DNA of 64,000 nt from Scytalidium lignicola (lineage: Eukaryota; Ascomycota; Leotiomycetes). Of this stretch, positions 22,603 through 34,224 are shown piece by piece; within the stretch, counting starts at the first letter, position 1; every line of letters begins with the position of its first letter. The notes under the pieces were generated by a model that saw only the letters and a program-made list of their open reading frames with translations, was not told the origin of the DNA and did not search any database. The position numbers were made by a program, and so were the translations under genes. The stretch covers positions 124,001 to 188,000 of the forward strand of contig NCSJ02000023.1 of the NCBI GenBank assembly GCA_002812745.2, given 5' to 3'.

Positions 22603-24906
22603 TTATGGATTCGTTGATACAGCCCATGCCTGTGTCCCGTCATCTGTAGAACCAACACTGCCTTCTAGGTACGAATTATCTTCGAAGCCTCCAAAATACA
22701 AGCTGCTAGAAGTGATATCCTCGAAGCTGCTGCTGTACATGTCAAAATGAGGTGCCCCATCAGCAAAGGCTTGATTCAAATCCACTGTAAAACCCTCTGG
22801 CGGCAAGTCATACATATCATTACTGATGTATACAGCCGGAATCGACTCAGATTCTTCGCTCGAACATCTTCTGGTGGATAACAGATTCTGGATACCATTC
22901 CTAGCCGTCTCGGCTAGTGACCACGAATAAGACATCTCAGCGAGGGCTGCAACTAACGTTCGTAAATTTGTATCTTCAGTTGTGCTTAGTATTCCTTGTT
23001 GGTAATGCGATGTAGTTAAGATTATATTGACGGCACTAATAGCACCATGAACAAAGGAGAGCGGGGCATTTTTAAGGCTGTGCTGGTTTTTGAAGCGTTG
23101 AATAATGGAAACTATAACGTCTACCGAGGTATCACAGACTGTCGCACTCTGCGAAGAATTATCGGAGGAGACTGAGGCAGGAGAGAGACCAGTATCGGAT
23201 GCAGTTGAAAGGAAGGGTCGATTGAGCGAGATTCGGGCTGTGTGGTAGAGCATACTATGACACATGTCAGTGACTGCTTTGGAGTCAAGGATGAACATAG
23301 GGCATACTGCATGGAAGCAATATTGGGATACACAGTCTCAAATGATGAACCCCATCGATTCCAGCGCATGTCACCTGGTAAAGAATCATGCCAATTCCAG
23401 AATCGGGCGTTCAGCTGGTTCAGGCAAAGTTGTACCCAACGGCTAGACTCACGACTACTTTCCTTTCCTGGGGCAAAGATCTGAGCCAGCATATCTTGGA
23501 TGATTTTTCCTAGTTCAATGTGTTTTTTGAAGACTGAACAGTAACTTGGTGTAAGCTCTGGATCATTTAAATAACCTAAACCTTGATCTTCCAGCCATCT
23601 TTCCCACAATGGATGGTTACTTTAGCAAGTATCAGCATATATTCCGGCCTCTGGTAGGTAAAGGGATCTAATAGAACCTTATCGGTGCAGAGAGTTCAAT
23701 ATCAGCATCCCTCTCATGTAGACTAATTGGTCTCCCTAAGAAGAGACTGAAGATCCTGCATATGTTTTTAGCCATGATTGTCAGGACAAAGATAAGTAAG
23801 GAGGGACTTATCGGATATGTAGCAGTTCAGATACATATGCCGCCGCATATCGACTTCAGCAGGCGACATATCTATTTCACCTTGTGTTGATGAGATCGTT
23901 GCGTCTCGTTGAAGTCCTAGATCGTGAGCCATTCGGAATGCCATACCTGCTAAGTGTTAGTATAGCTTAATATTAGTAGAAGCAACATTACCAGAGAGCA
24001 TCCATCCTTTTGAAACATTGTTCTTGCCGATCTCAAAGAATGCAGAACAGAGGAGTGCCTGCAATGTCGGAAGAGAAGGAATCTCAAATCTCTGAGACAT
24101 GAGTATATCCTGTGCCAGAATATTGAACCGGTCTGCAAGTATTCTGACCTTGCTATCGGTAGCCATAAGCGCCCCGAGAGCGCATATAGCATACACTAGT
24201 GCTACCGAGCAGTGTTGGCCAGCGGACAAACCTAATAGGAAGTCTGTTAAGAACCTATCTCGATCAATAATCATAGCGCAGAAGTGCTGCCATCGAAATG
24301 AAAGTGCAAGACACTGATAGATAACGTGGTTGTGAAGACTAGAAGCAGACACCTCGAACATCGGAGGTTGACGTGGAAGGTGGTGTGGACTAGATGAGGA
24401 AAGGAGTTCGACAGCACCGATGCTGGCTGGGCCATAGTATATAGGCGATCCTGTAAGAAAGTGATTAGATTTCCTAATTTTGAGGCATTGAAGTGAGAAG
24501 AGGAATGGTTGCGTACCAGTATTACTTTTAATCCAGAATGGTCGAAGGACATCATTGGTGGCATTGATCTGGGTAGATTGATTGACGGATGGTAGATGGT
24601 CGACGAGATTAATCCCTTTGATCATATTATCCCTTTCATTTGATGAAGCAGATTTTAGTTCTGAGAGGAATGATTCTAGCATGGCTACTCTAGACTCAAG
24701 AGCAGACGTATACTCTCGGGATATTGGGGATCGTTTTACGCCGTCTCCACGAAACTCGCATTTCACGCCTGCTTCAACACATTTTCGACAGGGAGATGTG
24801 CGCGAACACTTAATCTAAGCAAAATCAGCGGTCTGCCTATAAAGAGAGTTTGCGTGAAAGATCTTACTTTGCGATCCTGGCAGCGCTTGCATCTGTCAAC
24901 TCGCAT
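22603..24906 (-). CDS. Zn2Cys6 transcription factor with fungal-specific regulatory domain
   Basis: DNA-binding nuclear regulator. Seven exons: 24906-24868, 24814-24517, 24450-23992, 23946-23808, 23755-23678, 23619-23308, 23254-22603, in phase, 658 residues. The first intron splits the zinc cluster. Cysteines at residues 6, 9, 16, 22, 25 and 32 give the exact C-x2-C-x6-C-x5-C-x2-C-x6-C pattern (CKRCQDRK then IKCSRTSPCRKC). A linker and short coiled coil follow (SALESRVAMLESFLSELKS). The middle domain holds GMAFRMAHDLGLQRD and LFLGRPISLHERDAD, core marks of the Fungal_trans domain, and MHMLYHTARISLNRPF. The C-terminal part is acidic and Ser-rich, a possible activation region. The next gene on the same strand, a transporter, may be its target. 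Confidence 0.93.
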
Positions 24907-25447
24907 GTCAAGTCAGCACAAGACTCAAAAATGTGGATAGCGAGGGGTTCTGACGATATCTGCCTCAGCCCGGGTTTATGCATGTTACAGAGTTCGTTAG
25001 TAGTGGCTGCAACTCAGTACAGTGTCCGTAATCCAGAACGTGTTACCTCCAACAGCTGGTTTGTTAAATGAGGAGGAGACTGGAGGCGATGACGGTTGGA
25101 TAGAAGACCGGCAACTGCACGTGCAATCACGTCGCAGCTCCGCTCAGCGCTAACGGAGCCCAAGTCCGGGTTAGCAGGGAGGAAGGGGAAGACGGGGGTA
25201 ACCCGCACGATAATCAGATACTGTAAATCTGTAACGGAATATGATGGTGAAAATTCTCACAATTATACAAATTTTTATGAACTAGTTGTCTTTTTTCTTG
25301 AATCATGGCTTTATTAACTTGTTGTGATTCTAAATGCAATCATGGTCTTTGGCATCTTTTTCTAACAAATCAAATATGGGTCTATCTGCCATTCCCTGGA
25401 AGTGTTTGTACGAAACATAGACCGAATCTACATTGATATTTTCTAAT
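24907..25447. promoter_or_regulatory. Regulator promoter / transporter 3' region
   Basis: 540 bp between the transporter stop and the regulator start. Should contain the regulator promoter and the transporter terminator. No CGG-type palindrome that would mark a Zn2Cys6 site was firmly identified. Confidence 0.3.
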
Positions 25448-27539
25448 CTAATGTGCAAACTGGAAATTCAACTTCTTTGACCCTGAGTCCGTCGTGCTAG
25501 TAAGGTAATCTATCTTCTGATCTTCAGTCATCGCCTTCCACTTTCTCTCCTTCTGTCGGTTGATATAAAGGTAGTAAATTTTTGTTAGAATGAAAAGTAC
25601 AATATTAGCAGACGACATTCCAACAAGGATCTTGTTTCCACGGTAATCTATCAGGGGAATATTAGCATTGTTGAGATATTAGGTACACCAGTGGGGAGGG
25701 ATAGATTCCAGCGACTCACAATATGGCTTGTCATCATTTCGGTAGATATTTACTGCAACGATAGATCCAAATTGATAGCAGATGTTGTATAATGCGGCGG
25801 AAACAGCTCGAGTACCGACACTATTCGCATTCCGCGAGATCATTCCAACCAAAATAGCATGAGCTGAAAAGATTAGCAAGCGATTGTATTGTCCGCGAAA
25901 AGTAGAGCAAACTCACTGTAAGGGATTCCATTTACACCAGTGAGCAGTGCATATCGTACCCAAGGACTGGCCGTGGGAGGGATGCATACAAGAGCGATAA
26001 GAAATGGCAGTGTCCAGATGTTACTCCATGCCGAGAATAGGAGGCGTTCATGAAACTTCTCGCTCAGCCAGACAATAATGAGGATCTGCGGTCAATCAGT
26101 TCGTGGACATAATAAAAGAGTATTTCAGCGAAATTTACGTTTACAAAGAAAATGAAATAACCTGGGACTGCTAGCATATTGGCTTCAAACACACTGTATC
26201 CTAGAGTCGTCAAAGTCAGGGGAAGGTAATTGGCCGCCGGTTGGTACGGTATATAGGCAAGGACACCCAGCTACACAGTGTTAGCCCTGACATCAAAAAC
26301 TTCCTTTTCTTTAACTCACAACATATAAGGGCCATAAATGTACATCTTTCAAAGCTGTCCAAATCCCTTTGAGGTCAACATGTTGCCTATTATTCATGTC
26401 TCCTTTTGAGGGGTCATCACGTAAGATGCGGTTGACAAGAATTCCTTCCTCACGCTCCGTGAACCAGCCAGATTCGCCGTTGAGCCATTTTGCCTTGCCC
26501 TTAAGTATACGGCCTGTCTCGGTAATACTGGCTGGCAGGAGAAAGAAAGTTATAAGGCCGACGACCACGCTCATGAGACCTTCGATCAAAAAGCTAGCTC
26601 TGGTTAGCTTGAATCAATATTTTTATGAAGAATTTGCCCTCACAGCCATTGCCAACCCTTCATCCCCTGTAGACCCTCCATCTTGAAGAATCCAGCTGCG
26701 AGGAGCGCACCAATGATTTGAGTTAATGGAATGGCTGTCCAGAAAACCGACAAGCGCATTGGTAACTCATTACTTTTGTAGAAGTATGATAGGTAGAGAA
26801 CCATTTCTGGAATGAAGCCACCCTGAGAGAAGCCGAGGATGGCACGCGTTATGTAGAATCCAGTCCTGTTTTTAATGAGACTCTGGCAGGCACAGATGGT
26901 TCCCCAAATACATATTGAGATCGGAGTCATGATATCAGGGCCGATCTTCTTGCTAAGGAGACCACCCGGAAGTTCAGCAGCGAGAAAGGAAAACAAATAT
27001 ATAGTTTGCCCATTGTTGAAGTCATTCGTATTCATATGCAGCTGAGGCAGCTATGCAAGGTCAACAAATGCAGAAGCATTGGAGATAAAATGGACCAACC
27101 ATGTTATCCGAGACAACACGATTTATATTTCGCCGTATCAAGTCAAGAGATGAGAACATAATCCACACCCATAACATAATGCGGATGTCAAGCTGTAAAC
27201 AGATATGTCAGCACACAGTACTCAATATACAATGGTAATAGAAGAAACTAAGTGGATAGATGTATATTAAGCAAATAAAGGGTTAACTTTCCGGACAAGT
27301 TTGGCTTCCTCACTTGGTGTCCACTGCAAGCTTGGATCGAAACGATGACGGCTTTCATATCGAGCAGTCTCGTAAACACCGACCCAGTATTCTGAGGTCA
27401 ACATATGTTCTTTGGTAGAACCGAGATCGGGTTGTTTGAGGTTGGCGCTGTTCCTCCCTCCCAATTCTATGGCCATCACAAGGCCATCATTAATGGAGCC
27501 GCTGACACTCCCTGGCTTTGATGGCTGAGATGACTTCAT
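25448..27539 (-). CDS. Dal5-type anion:cation symporter (MFS, ACS family)
   Basis: Plasma-membrane importer of small organic anions; in fungi this family includes allantoate, pantothenate and nicotinate permeases, and the substrate here is open. Exons 27539-27288, 27192-27100, 27050-26644, 26593-26320, 26270-26139, 26085-25917, 25863-25720, 25647-25448 join in phase to 556 residues. Family marks: hydrophilic N-terminus, RKLDIRIMLWVWIMFSSLDLIRRNI, then NDFNNGQTIYLFSFLAAELPGGLLSKKIGPD, ILGFSQGGFIPEMVLYLSYFY, WTAIPLTQIIGALLAAGF, MSVVVGLITFFLLP, and the conserved PAANYLPLTLTTLGYS and RNANSVGTRAVSAALYN in the second half. About twelve membrane helices. It lies downstream of no operon, but is adjacent to the Zn2Cys6 regulator on the same strand. 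Confidence 0.93.
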
Positions 27540-28729
27540 TCTGTGTTAAGATCTTTTTGAACTTGGATTGCGTTTGAGGCAATAGTTCAGGAGAAAGCTA
27601 CAGCAGGATGGGTTGATAATGCCTCTACAGAATAATGGATGCAAATTATGGACCCAAAACAGTGTTTCAATAAAATAGAAGGCACGTAGTATTATTCCCT
27701 TATCAGCTTCTTATAGACAGAGGGAAAGTTTACTCTAGGTTCTTCATTTGTTACGCCACTTATCATCGTTAGTTATCTGGTAAATCAACTCGACGCGATA
27801 CAACGCCGAGCTACCAACTCCTGAATGACGTCTCCTAACCTGGAAATCACACAATCTACTGTTTTGCACAATCTATGCTGTATTTGGGCCGTGCGAGATC
27901 ATGAAAAACCCGGATATCGTGGATAGACTGGACGGAATTATGCTACACGGACTTCGTCTCCGAGCGTGGCATGATAGGCTTACCTTCAAGTAGTGAATCA
28001 CGCAATAGGCAAGGTTTTATCAGCAATATACTCTTTTATGATAGGAATGGAATTGCTAGATAGTAAGAGATACCCTGCCTAGATATTGTTAACGTATAAC
28101 GGCATAATATTTGTGGGAGTCTATTGTTGTTGAGATGTGCTTGTTTTATTTTTTGCATAGAATTTGTTTGATATTCTGATTGGTGCACTGCCTATCTACA
28201 GGGAGGTACAGAATATACATATCAACCAAAACAGACTGCAGTTTTACAAAGTTTTAAGATGCTACTAATTAAATTTATAACTGATTATCGGTTACAAGCT
28301 AAAGATTTGTCCTGTATAAAAAAAGGCAAATATCGGAGCAATAACTTCAACTACAGTACTGTTAATAAATCTACATTTAAATGAATTAAAGTATACTTTG
28401 GTCATACTTAAATGCGCCGTTATCGGCTATTTTTCAGGCAATAATACACAATTTTAGCTGAATTCTCAGGCCTTACACCAATATTTGTATAATAGCATTC
28501 AGATACATATTAGTCATTGAATCTTTATTAATTCATAGTATCATTTTATAATAATTAAGATATAATCATATAATAGCTGAATAATTAATAATATATAGAT
28601 AGTACGTGGTTTTTAAGAGAGTTATACTAAAATAAAATATACACTCAAGTACAGTAGGTTACAGGCTATAACTCACTAAAGTTATAGGGTTATTCAAAGT
28701 GGTCTGTGCAAGTACATTATAACNAAAAA
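27540..28729. other. AT-rich intergenic region
   Basis: Upstream region of the transporter gene, then increasingly AT-rich sequence without coding signal. Confidence 0.4.
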
Positions 28730-29010
28730 ATATAATATAAAACTTACATATAAAAAGCAGGATAGAGTTTATCTTAAAAGGAAAAATATACAAATAATAT
28801 AACTAAGTAATAAACTTGATTTTGTAAAGTTAAAACTATTTAAGGTAAAAGAAGTCTATAAACTAATAACAATTAAATTAAAACTATTNAAAAAAGATGT
28901 AAATACATTTTATATTTTATACAATACTATTAGAGTTAATACTTGTAAATATATCATTAATGTTAAGTATAAAAGTTAAGTTAAAATTTAACAAAGAATA
29001 AGTTGTTNGA
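28730..29010 (+). mobile_element. Second Ty3/gypsy pol relic, RIP-decayed
   Basis: Reads RVYLKRKNIQI, then NKLDFVKLKLFKVKEVYK and IKLKL on the plus strand, corresponding to the same integrase C-terminal block as the relic at the left edge (about 245-380) but with different substitutions. Ns at 28724, 28890 and 29008. Only a fragment is recognisable; sequence to about 29240 is equally AT-rich and may belong to it. It is a separate dead copy of the same or a close element. Confidence 0.55.
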
Positions 29011-29734
29011 AAAAATCTTAAATTACAAATACTAATATAGAAAGATATATTATTATAAATAACCTTTAAATTCATTATTATACTTAAGCTTTATTATACT
29101 CCTTTGTCAAAGCTTTTATAAGTTATATAATTAATGTTAAAGGAATATTTGCTTAAGTTGTATACAAATAGTAAAATATCTTTAACTTAACTATTTCAGA
29201 TTTACAAAATTTTATTCTAAAAATAACATACACAAAGTATTTATAAAACTTGTATTTAATTTATATATTGTTATCTATAGTAATTGTAGAACTGCAGACG
29301 TGTAAAGGTTGTAACACTTATCTTATAGCACTAGTGAAATCACTACGTATTACTGGAAATTTCTCGCCTAAAGTCCTCTACGAAAAGTTGTGCTTATGCT
29401 TATGGACTTGGCGTCTGGGTAGTATAAGGAACGTTACCGTACTTTCAAGTCGCAAATTGAATCATTGCTAGTTTTGCTCGCTGGTATCGAACATAGTACG
29501 GTAGCTGTAGGGAGTTATTAGCCAGAGAGTTCCATTATCTCCGCGGAACTGAATCTACTCCTTTATCATCGCTTTTAGACATGGATAATTTCTCAGAATA
29601 GAGCATGTGAATTCAATCTATCTAAACTTGATAACTGAAGTGCACTCATGCAGGTCCAAGAATGGGGTTTTCTGCCGCCTTATTGTGAATTTCCTCCAAA
29701 GCTTCACCACCCTTTGAACCCGAAAAAGGTACAA
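29011..29734. other. AT-rich intergenic region
   Basis: Probable continuation of repeat relic to about 29240, then ordinary composition without a supported gene. Confidence 0.3.
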
Positions 29735-31332
29735 TCAATTCTCCAGCTGAAATCTGGTACCGATTGCGGCAATGAGGGTTGGATAAGCATTGTCACTAGG
29801 AGGAATAGTGATTACTGTTCCAGAATCATGGCGCTTGACATCATCGAATGTTGTGGTGGAGGTGTTATTGGAATCTACAGACCCACCAAGACCGATATTC
29901 CATCCGCAAAAGGAAACAGAGCCTTTCGTTTGGCGAGCCTTCTCCATGTATTCGTGGATCTCCTCAGAATCTGCAGTGGACAGCTTGATAGTTAAGCCGA
30001 CGCCGTATGCTAGTACAACTTCGGTAACCACACCATAGGGCTTTTTCAATTTCTCCGGGATATCGTCTCTTAGATTGAGACTCTTCAACTGTGAAGGGTT
30101 CCTACGAAACTGGATCAGTCTCTGCTCTGCGGAAGGTTGAGGAATCAGTCTTACCACATAGAGCTTGGGTTCACGGCAAAGGTGCCCAAGTCGGTCATTG
30201 TGACCGTCACTTCAAGATCAGATGAATGTTTGACCTCACGAATCTCCTTCACAACCTGCTTGTTGTTCTCGGTGTAGGAAGCTCTGAAGAAGATGCAGGC
30301 TCTGCCTGAAACATCGACGTTAGATTCTTGATATCCAAGGTTACTCCACTTCGTGGCCTCGGCATCTTTCACGGTGAAGGTGAAGGATTTCGGCTGCTTC
30401 TGGTGTTCTGGGAAAGTTTGAACCCAGTTGGAAATGGTGTCTTCATACTGTGCCGAGATATCATACGCAGGCTTCAGGAACTCATCTTTGGTGTTATAGT
30501 TTTTGCCTTGAATCTGTTTTGCTGAGGCTCGAGAGCAAGGCATGTTATAGCTAGAAAATACCACGTTAACATCTCTATGGGTATAAGTGTTGTCGTATAA
30601 TTACCCAGGGTGCTTGTTACTATCCCTTGCATTGTCGAGATTCCGCTTGTATTGTCCAACGATTTCAGCTTCAGGACCGTCCACCTCCCCAAGTGCTAAA
30701 AGAGTAGCTGCGCTAGCACTATCTCTGGCTTTCTTGGCCTGGAGAAGTTTAGGATATGAACCGTTTGCAATCCAGTCCCAGAATTTGTCCTCGGTGATCT
30801 TCCTATCCCATTCTTTTTCCCATCGCTCATATGCTTTGTCATAAACAACTTCATACTCTTCTTGGACTTTACCTTCATTCTCTTTTGCATCTTCATAGCG
30901 TTTTGCGCACCGAGATTATGATTAGATGTCTAATTATAAGGACGNAAAAAGTTAGAAGCCTGTAATGACTTGATTCATAACGAAGTAATCTGGATACACT
31001 CACTAGTTTTATCCAGCTGGAGTATCTTGTTTTGTTTAGTAAGCCATGCCACGAAATTTGGATGAAAAGACTTACAAGTCCATCCTTGCAAAGTAACTTT
31101 CAGTTGACGACCCAAATGCAGGGGAGTCCCAGTCCAGAAGAGTATCTGCGATTTGGTAGATGCCCTGATTCTTGATGGCGTCGGGAATAGAACCACCAGC
31201 TGGGATTCCAGCATATGAAAGAGGAGCAAAGTAGAATCTCTGGTTTTCACCTAGGCCGCCAGGGCCAGAAATAACATTTTTGAGCTTGGAGGCATAAGCC
31301 AGCCAAAGCTTAGATTCTACCTCTGACGACAT
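29735..31332 (-). CDS. Unrecognised protein, paralogue A of a head-to-head pair
   Basis: I do not recognise the family. Supported exons: 31332-31076 (MSSEVESKLWLAYASKLKNV...), a likely 22-nt micro-exon 31025-31004, an exon ending at 30605 (YEDAKENEGKVQEEYEVVYDK... up to DSNKHPG), 30550-30155 and 30101-29735. The start of the third exon is unclear: an in-frame stop lies just upstream near 30912, and an N at 30945 suggests a missing or extra base. The protein (about 480 residues) has a conserved N-terminal block (YFAPLSYAGIPAGGSIP), a helical charged middle, and a beta-rich C-terminal part with FAVNPSSMW and a final ...GTVITIPPSDNAYPTLIAAIG. It aligns along its length with the gene at 32298-33912. 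No signal peptide or membrane helix. Confidence 0.75.
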
Positions 31333-32297
31333 ATTGGAGCGGTTGTAGATCTGAAGGTTTCTTGTATGGTTTGATTTAAATAGTGAGAAAAGTATGAAGA
31401 TATCTGCTCTTGCGTTTTCCAGGTGGTCTTTGAACTGACTTTATATCTTTTTCTGCCAGTGGCCTTTTCAAAATGACCGGGAATCGTCACATCCCGTTTC
31501 TGTCCTGTTGCATCTCCCTCGCAGCACCAATATTCTCTGTTCCAGCTCGTTCCATCCTTTCCTATCGCTCCACGTCTCTCATCCCCAAAGCAGCTGAAAT
31601 GAGGAGACATACATCTTTCAGTATGTCTTGGAATTTAGCGCGTGATTATTGCGCAAAATACCGCNTTTTTTTATGAGGTGTGATGGAATTATTCATTTCT
31701 GGTCTCTAGTAGAGCGACCACAAGGTGTCACTAGCTCCAAATNAAAAAAACATTGCATTAAAATAATATATTGACACGTAATCTCAAGTCCTAAGAGGAG
31801 TGATACAAAGAAAGGACGTTTTGATCGTGGAGAGCTGAATCTGCACAGAGGGGAGCTATGTCGTCTCTAAGATCAATATAATAGGCGGTCGCAGGCCCAC
31901 CTGGCAGTATGTATGGTGGGTCCGTTTGAGCAGTCACATTTAATGAAACTATCACAACTCGCACGGGTTCATGAGGGGGTTTTGGACCCATATTGATTGG
32001 GTTTCGTAGCTTTGGGCTGNTTTTTTTCGGGCGAGTCTGGAATATCCTGACAAGAAACCAAGGGCGGGGTCATGAAGGTTCAGGAATCTAGGTAGGAGGA
32101 GGGTCCCGTGGAAGTTTTGTATGCGTACTGAAANTTTTTTCTTTTCTATTCAATCTTCAATTTATTGGTGGCCAATATATTATCTAACAAAGTGGTGATT
32201 TAAGGTCGTAATTTGAACTATTTTAGTCACGTCTCTTTTAGAAGGTTATAACCACAATACTGATAACTGTACTGCTAATTGATAATTAGTGGACAAT
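31333..32297. promoter_or_regulatory. Shared divergent promoter region of the paralogue pair
   Basis: 965 bp between two start codons pointing away from each other. Ns next to T/A-runs at 31665, 31743, 32020 and 32134. A 97-codon frame at 31317-31610 overlaps the start of gene A, and I reject it. No motif was identified. Confidence 0.35.
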
Positions 32298-33912
32298 ATG
32301 GGGGCTATGAATGGTCTAAATGGTCATAGCTATGTGGATTTATGGTATGGCTATGCTACGGAATTGAAAAACATATTTGTTCCATCCGGCGAGCTTGATA
32401 ATGACCTTTCTATATACGTCGCACCCCTCACGAGTGCGAGCATCACCATCGGCCCTGGCGTTCCAGAAGCAATTACTAACTGCGATATACATCGACTTGG
32501 TGACATGCTTCTGCCGCCGCATAGTCCAATATTTAGTCCCGGTTCGAGTTATTCAAGGCGCCTCTATCGACATCTCCGTTCGGTACCCTTCGTAAGTGTT
32601 TTCGCAGGTGTTTCCTATAGGGATGTCAAAAAGCTTACATCGGCCCAGTCAACAGGAAGTCAGAACCAAGAAGTACTGTACGACCTCGAAAATGCCCGTG
32701 TGCGTCACATGGATGCAACAAACCGCTTCCTAGACTGCCGGCGAGAGGCGTTTGCCAAATATTTGCAGGATCCGGAAGTGCCCAAGTATCAATTTGAAGA
32801 TTGGCATAGATCCTTCTACACGCCATATCAAACTGCGAAATTTGAGATGGAACTGGCAATGCAAACATTCCTGGAGATCGCGGCTGCATATTATGGTGAG
32901 CATGCGTGGGATCTATGGGCTACTAAAGAGAAGCTTATCCGCGCGTTATCAGGAAAGATAGATTTCCCGTAGGTTTATATCGAGAAATCTAAAAGAAAGA
33001 CATGTGTTGATAGCTTCCTGTGTTTATAGGTATAACATGGAGACTTCAAGTCAGCAGATTACGAAGGAACAAGTACTAAATCCTTCAGCAACTGAACTTG
33101 ATCCGAAACATATCAGTTATGTACCGAGTTATACAATTGATAGTTCCTTTAGGGTCTTAACTGATAACTGGATAAAAACGGCCAATGATCCTGGTAATAG
33201 GTCTTTTGAAATAAAATTTCGGGTTTCTAGTTCCCCTCAGGGAGCTAACCTGGGTGCACCGAAATGGGATGATTTGGGTTTCGACCATGGTGCTCCCCAT
33301 GATCAACTAGTACTTACTACTAATTTCAATGCCGGTCACGGGCAACAAAGTGAGAATTTTGGTCTTGATCATAAGTCACATAACGGACTTCAACATGGAT
33401 ATGAAGATGGAGAGCGGGAAATTACTGTGACGCTGAGTGCCAGTAACGCAAAAGTTTTCTCTATTAATCCAGGAATTTGGTGAGTGGGGAGCGTCGATCC
33501 GTTCTTATTCAATACTAAAGTATAGTATTCAAGGGACCTACCGGATTTTGCCAAAGAATATCCCGTTATTAGAGATCCATCATCATCTGATCTCCGTGAT
33601 TCTCTCGTACAGGTCACGCGGGTATTATTAGGCTACAGAGTTGAATTATTAGTACAAACAGATCAGCATTTTTATTCGAAACTCAGCAATGGTTTAAAGA
33701 CGGTTCAAGAGTATCATGGTTCCGCAAACCTTCTGGGTGTTGATATCGCACCAGAAGCAACACCCTCGACCGTCAGTTTCGACGAAATCAAGACTGACGA
33801 TAACAACTACACTATCTGTATTCCGGCGAGGGATGACACACAGTTAACTCTTATGGGACTCATGGGGAAGAAATTGAAAATCCCAGAAAATCCCACGAGC
33901 GAACAGAACTAG
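32298..33912 (+). CDS. Unrecognised protein, paralogue B of a head-to-head pair
   Basis: Same unrecognised family as the gene at 29735-31332, intact here. Exons 32298-32968, 33030-33479, 33534-33912 join in phase to 499 residues; both introns sit at positions equivalent to introns of the paralogue (before YNM and inside the Trp codon of NPGIW). N-terminal block LWYGYATELKNIF...YVAPLTSASITIG...PEAI; a central helical, charged region (about residues 100-220); then a beta-rich part with FEIKFRVSS, WDDLGF and EREITVTLSASNAKVFSINPGIW; and a C-terminal block VTRVLLGYRVELLV...NYTICIPARDDTQLTLMGLMG. No signal peptide, no obvious catalytic motif, no membrane helix of classical type. The start at the second Met (32316) is possible. 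Could be a structural, toxin-like or pore-type protein; this is speculation. Confidence 0.82.
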
Positions 33913-34224
33913 CATATGATATATCCGTGTCAGGTTTAGGCAGAGTTAAAGAGGACGCATGACTGCTCAACAATCTCAAGTATAAGAATTTCAGAACTTA
34001 TTCCCGAGAGAAGAACACTCACATGATAATTTGAAATAACAATTTTAAACAAAATGGTCCATCGAATACGTCTAAGTGTTATTTCCGTAGGTTGCTGCCT
34101 CCTGCTCTAAATTTATAGGTATAATTAGACCCGTTTTTGAGATCTCAAGAGTGACCAGGTCTGATTATCATTTATTCCGTTAACATTAACACAAATTCCA
34201 TTGTACTTGTAGAACATCTAAATT

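Noticed and set aside
23240..23310. Apparent frameshift in the Zn2Cys6 regulator
   Set aside because: A normal 47-bp intron (GTATGC to CATAG) restores the frame and the family motif MHMLYHTARISLNRPF.
24451..24516. Apparent in-frame continuation TQPFLFSLQ in the regulator
   Set aside because: It is an intron that happens to be open; splicing gives the smoother join NTG-SPIYYGPAS.
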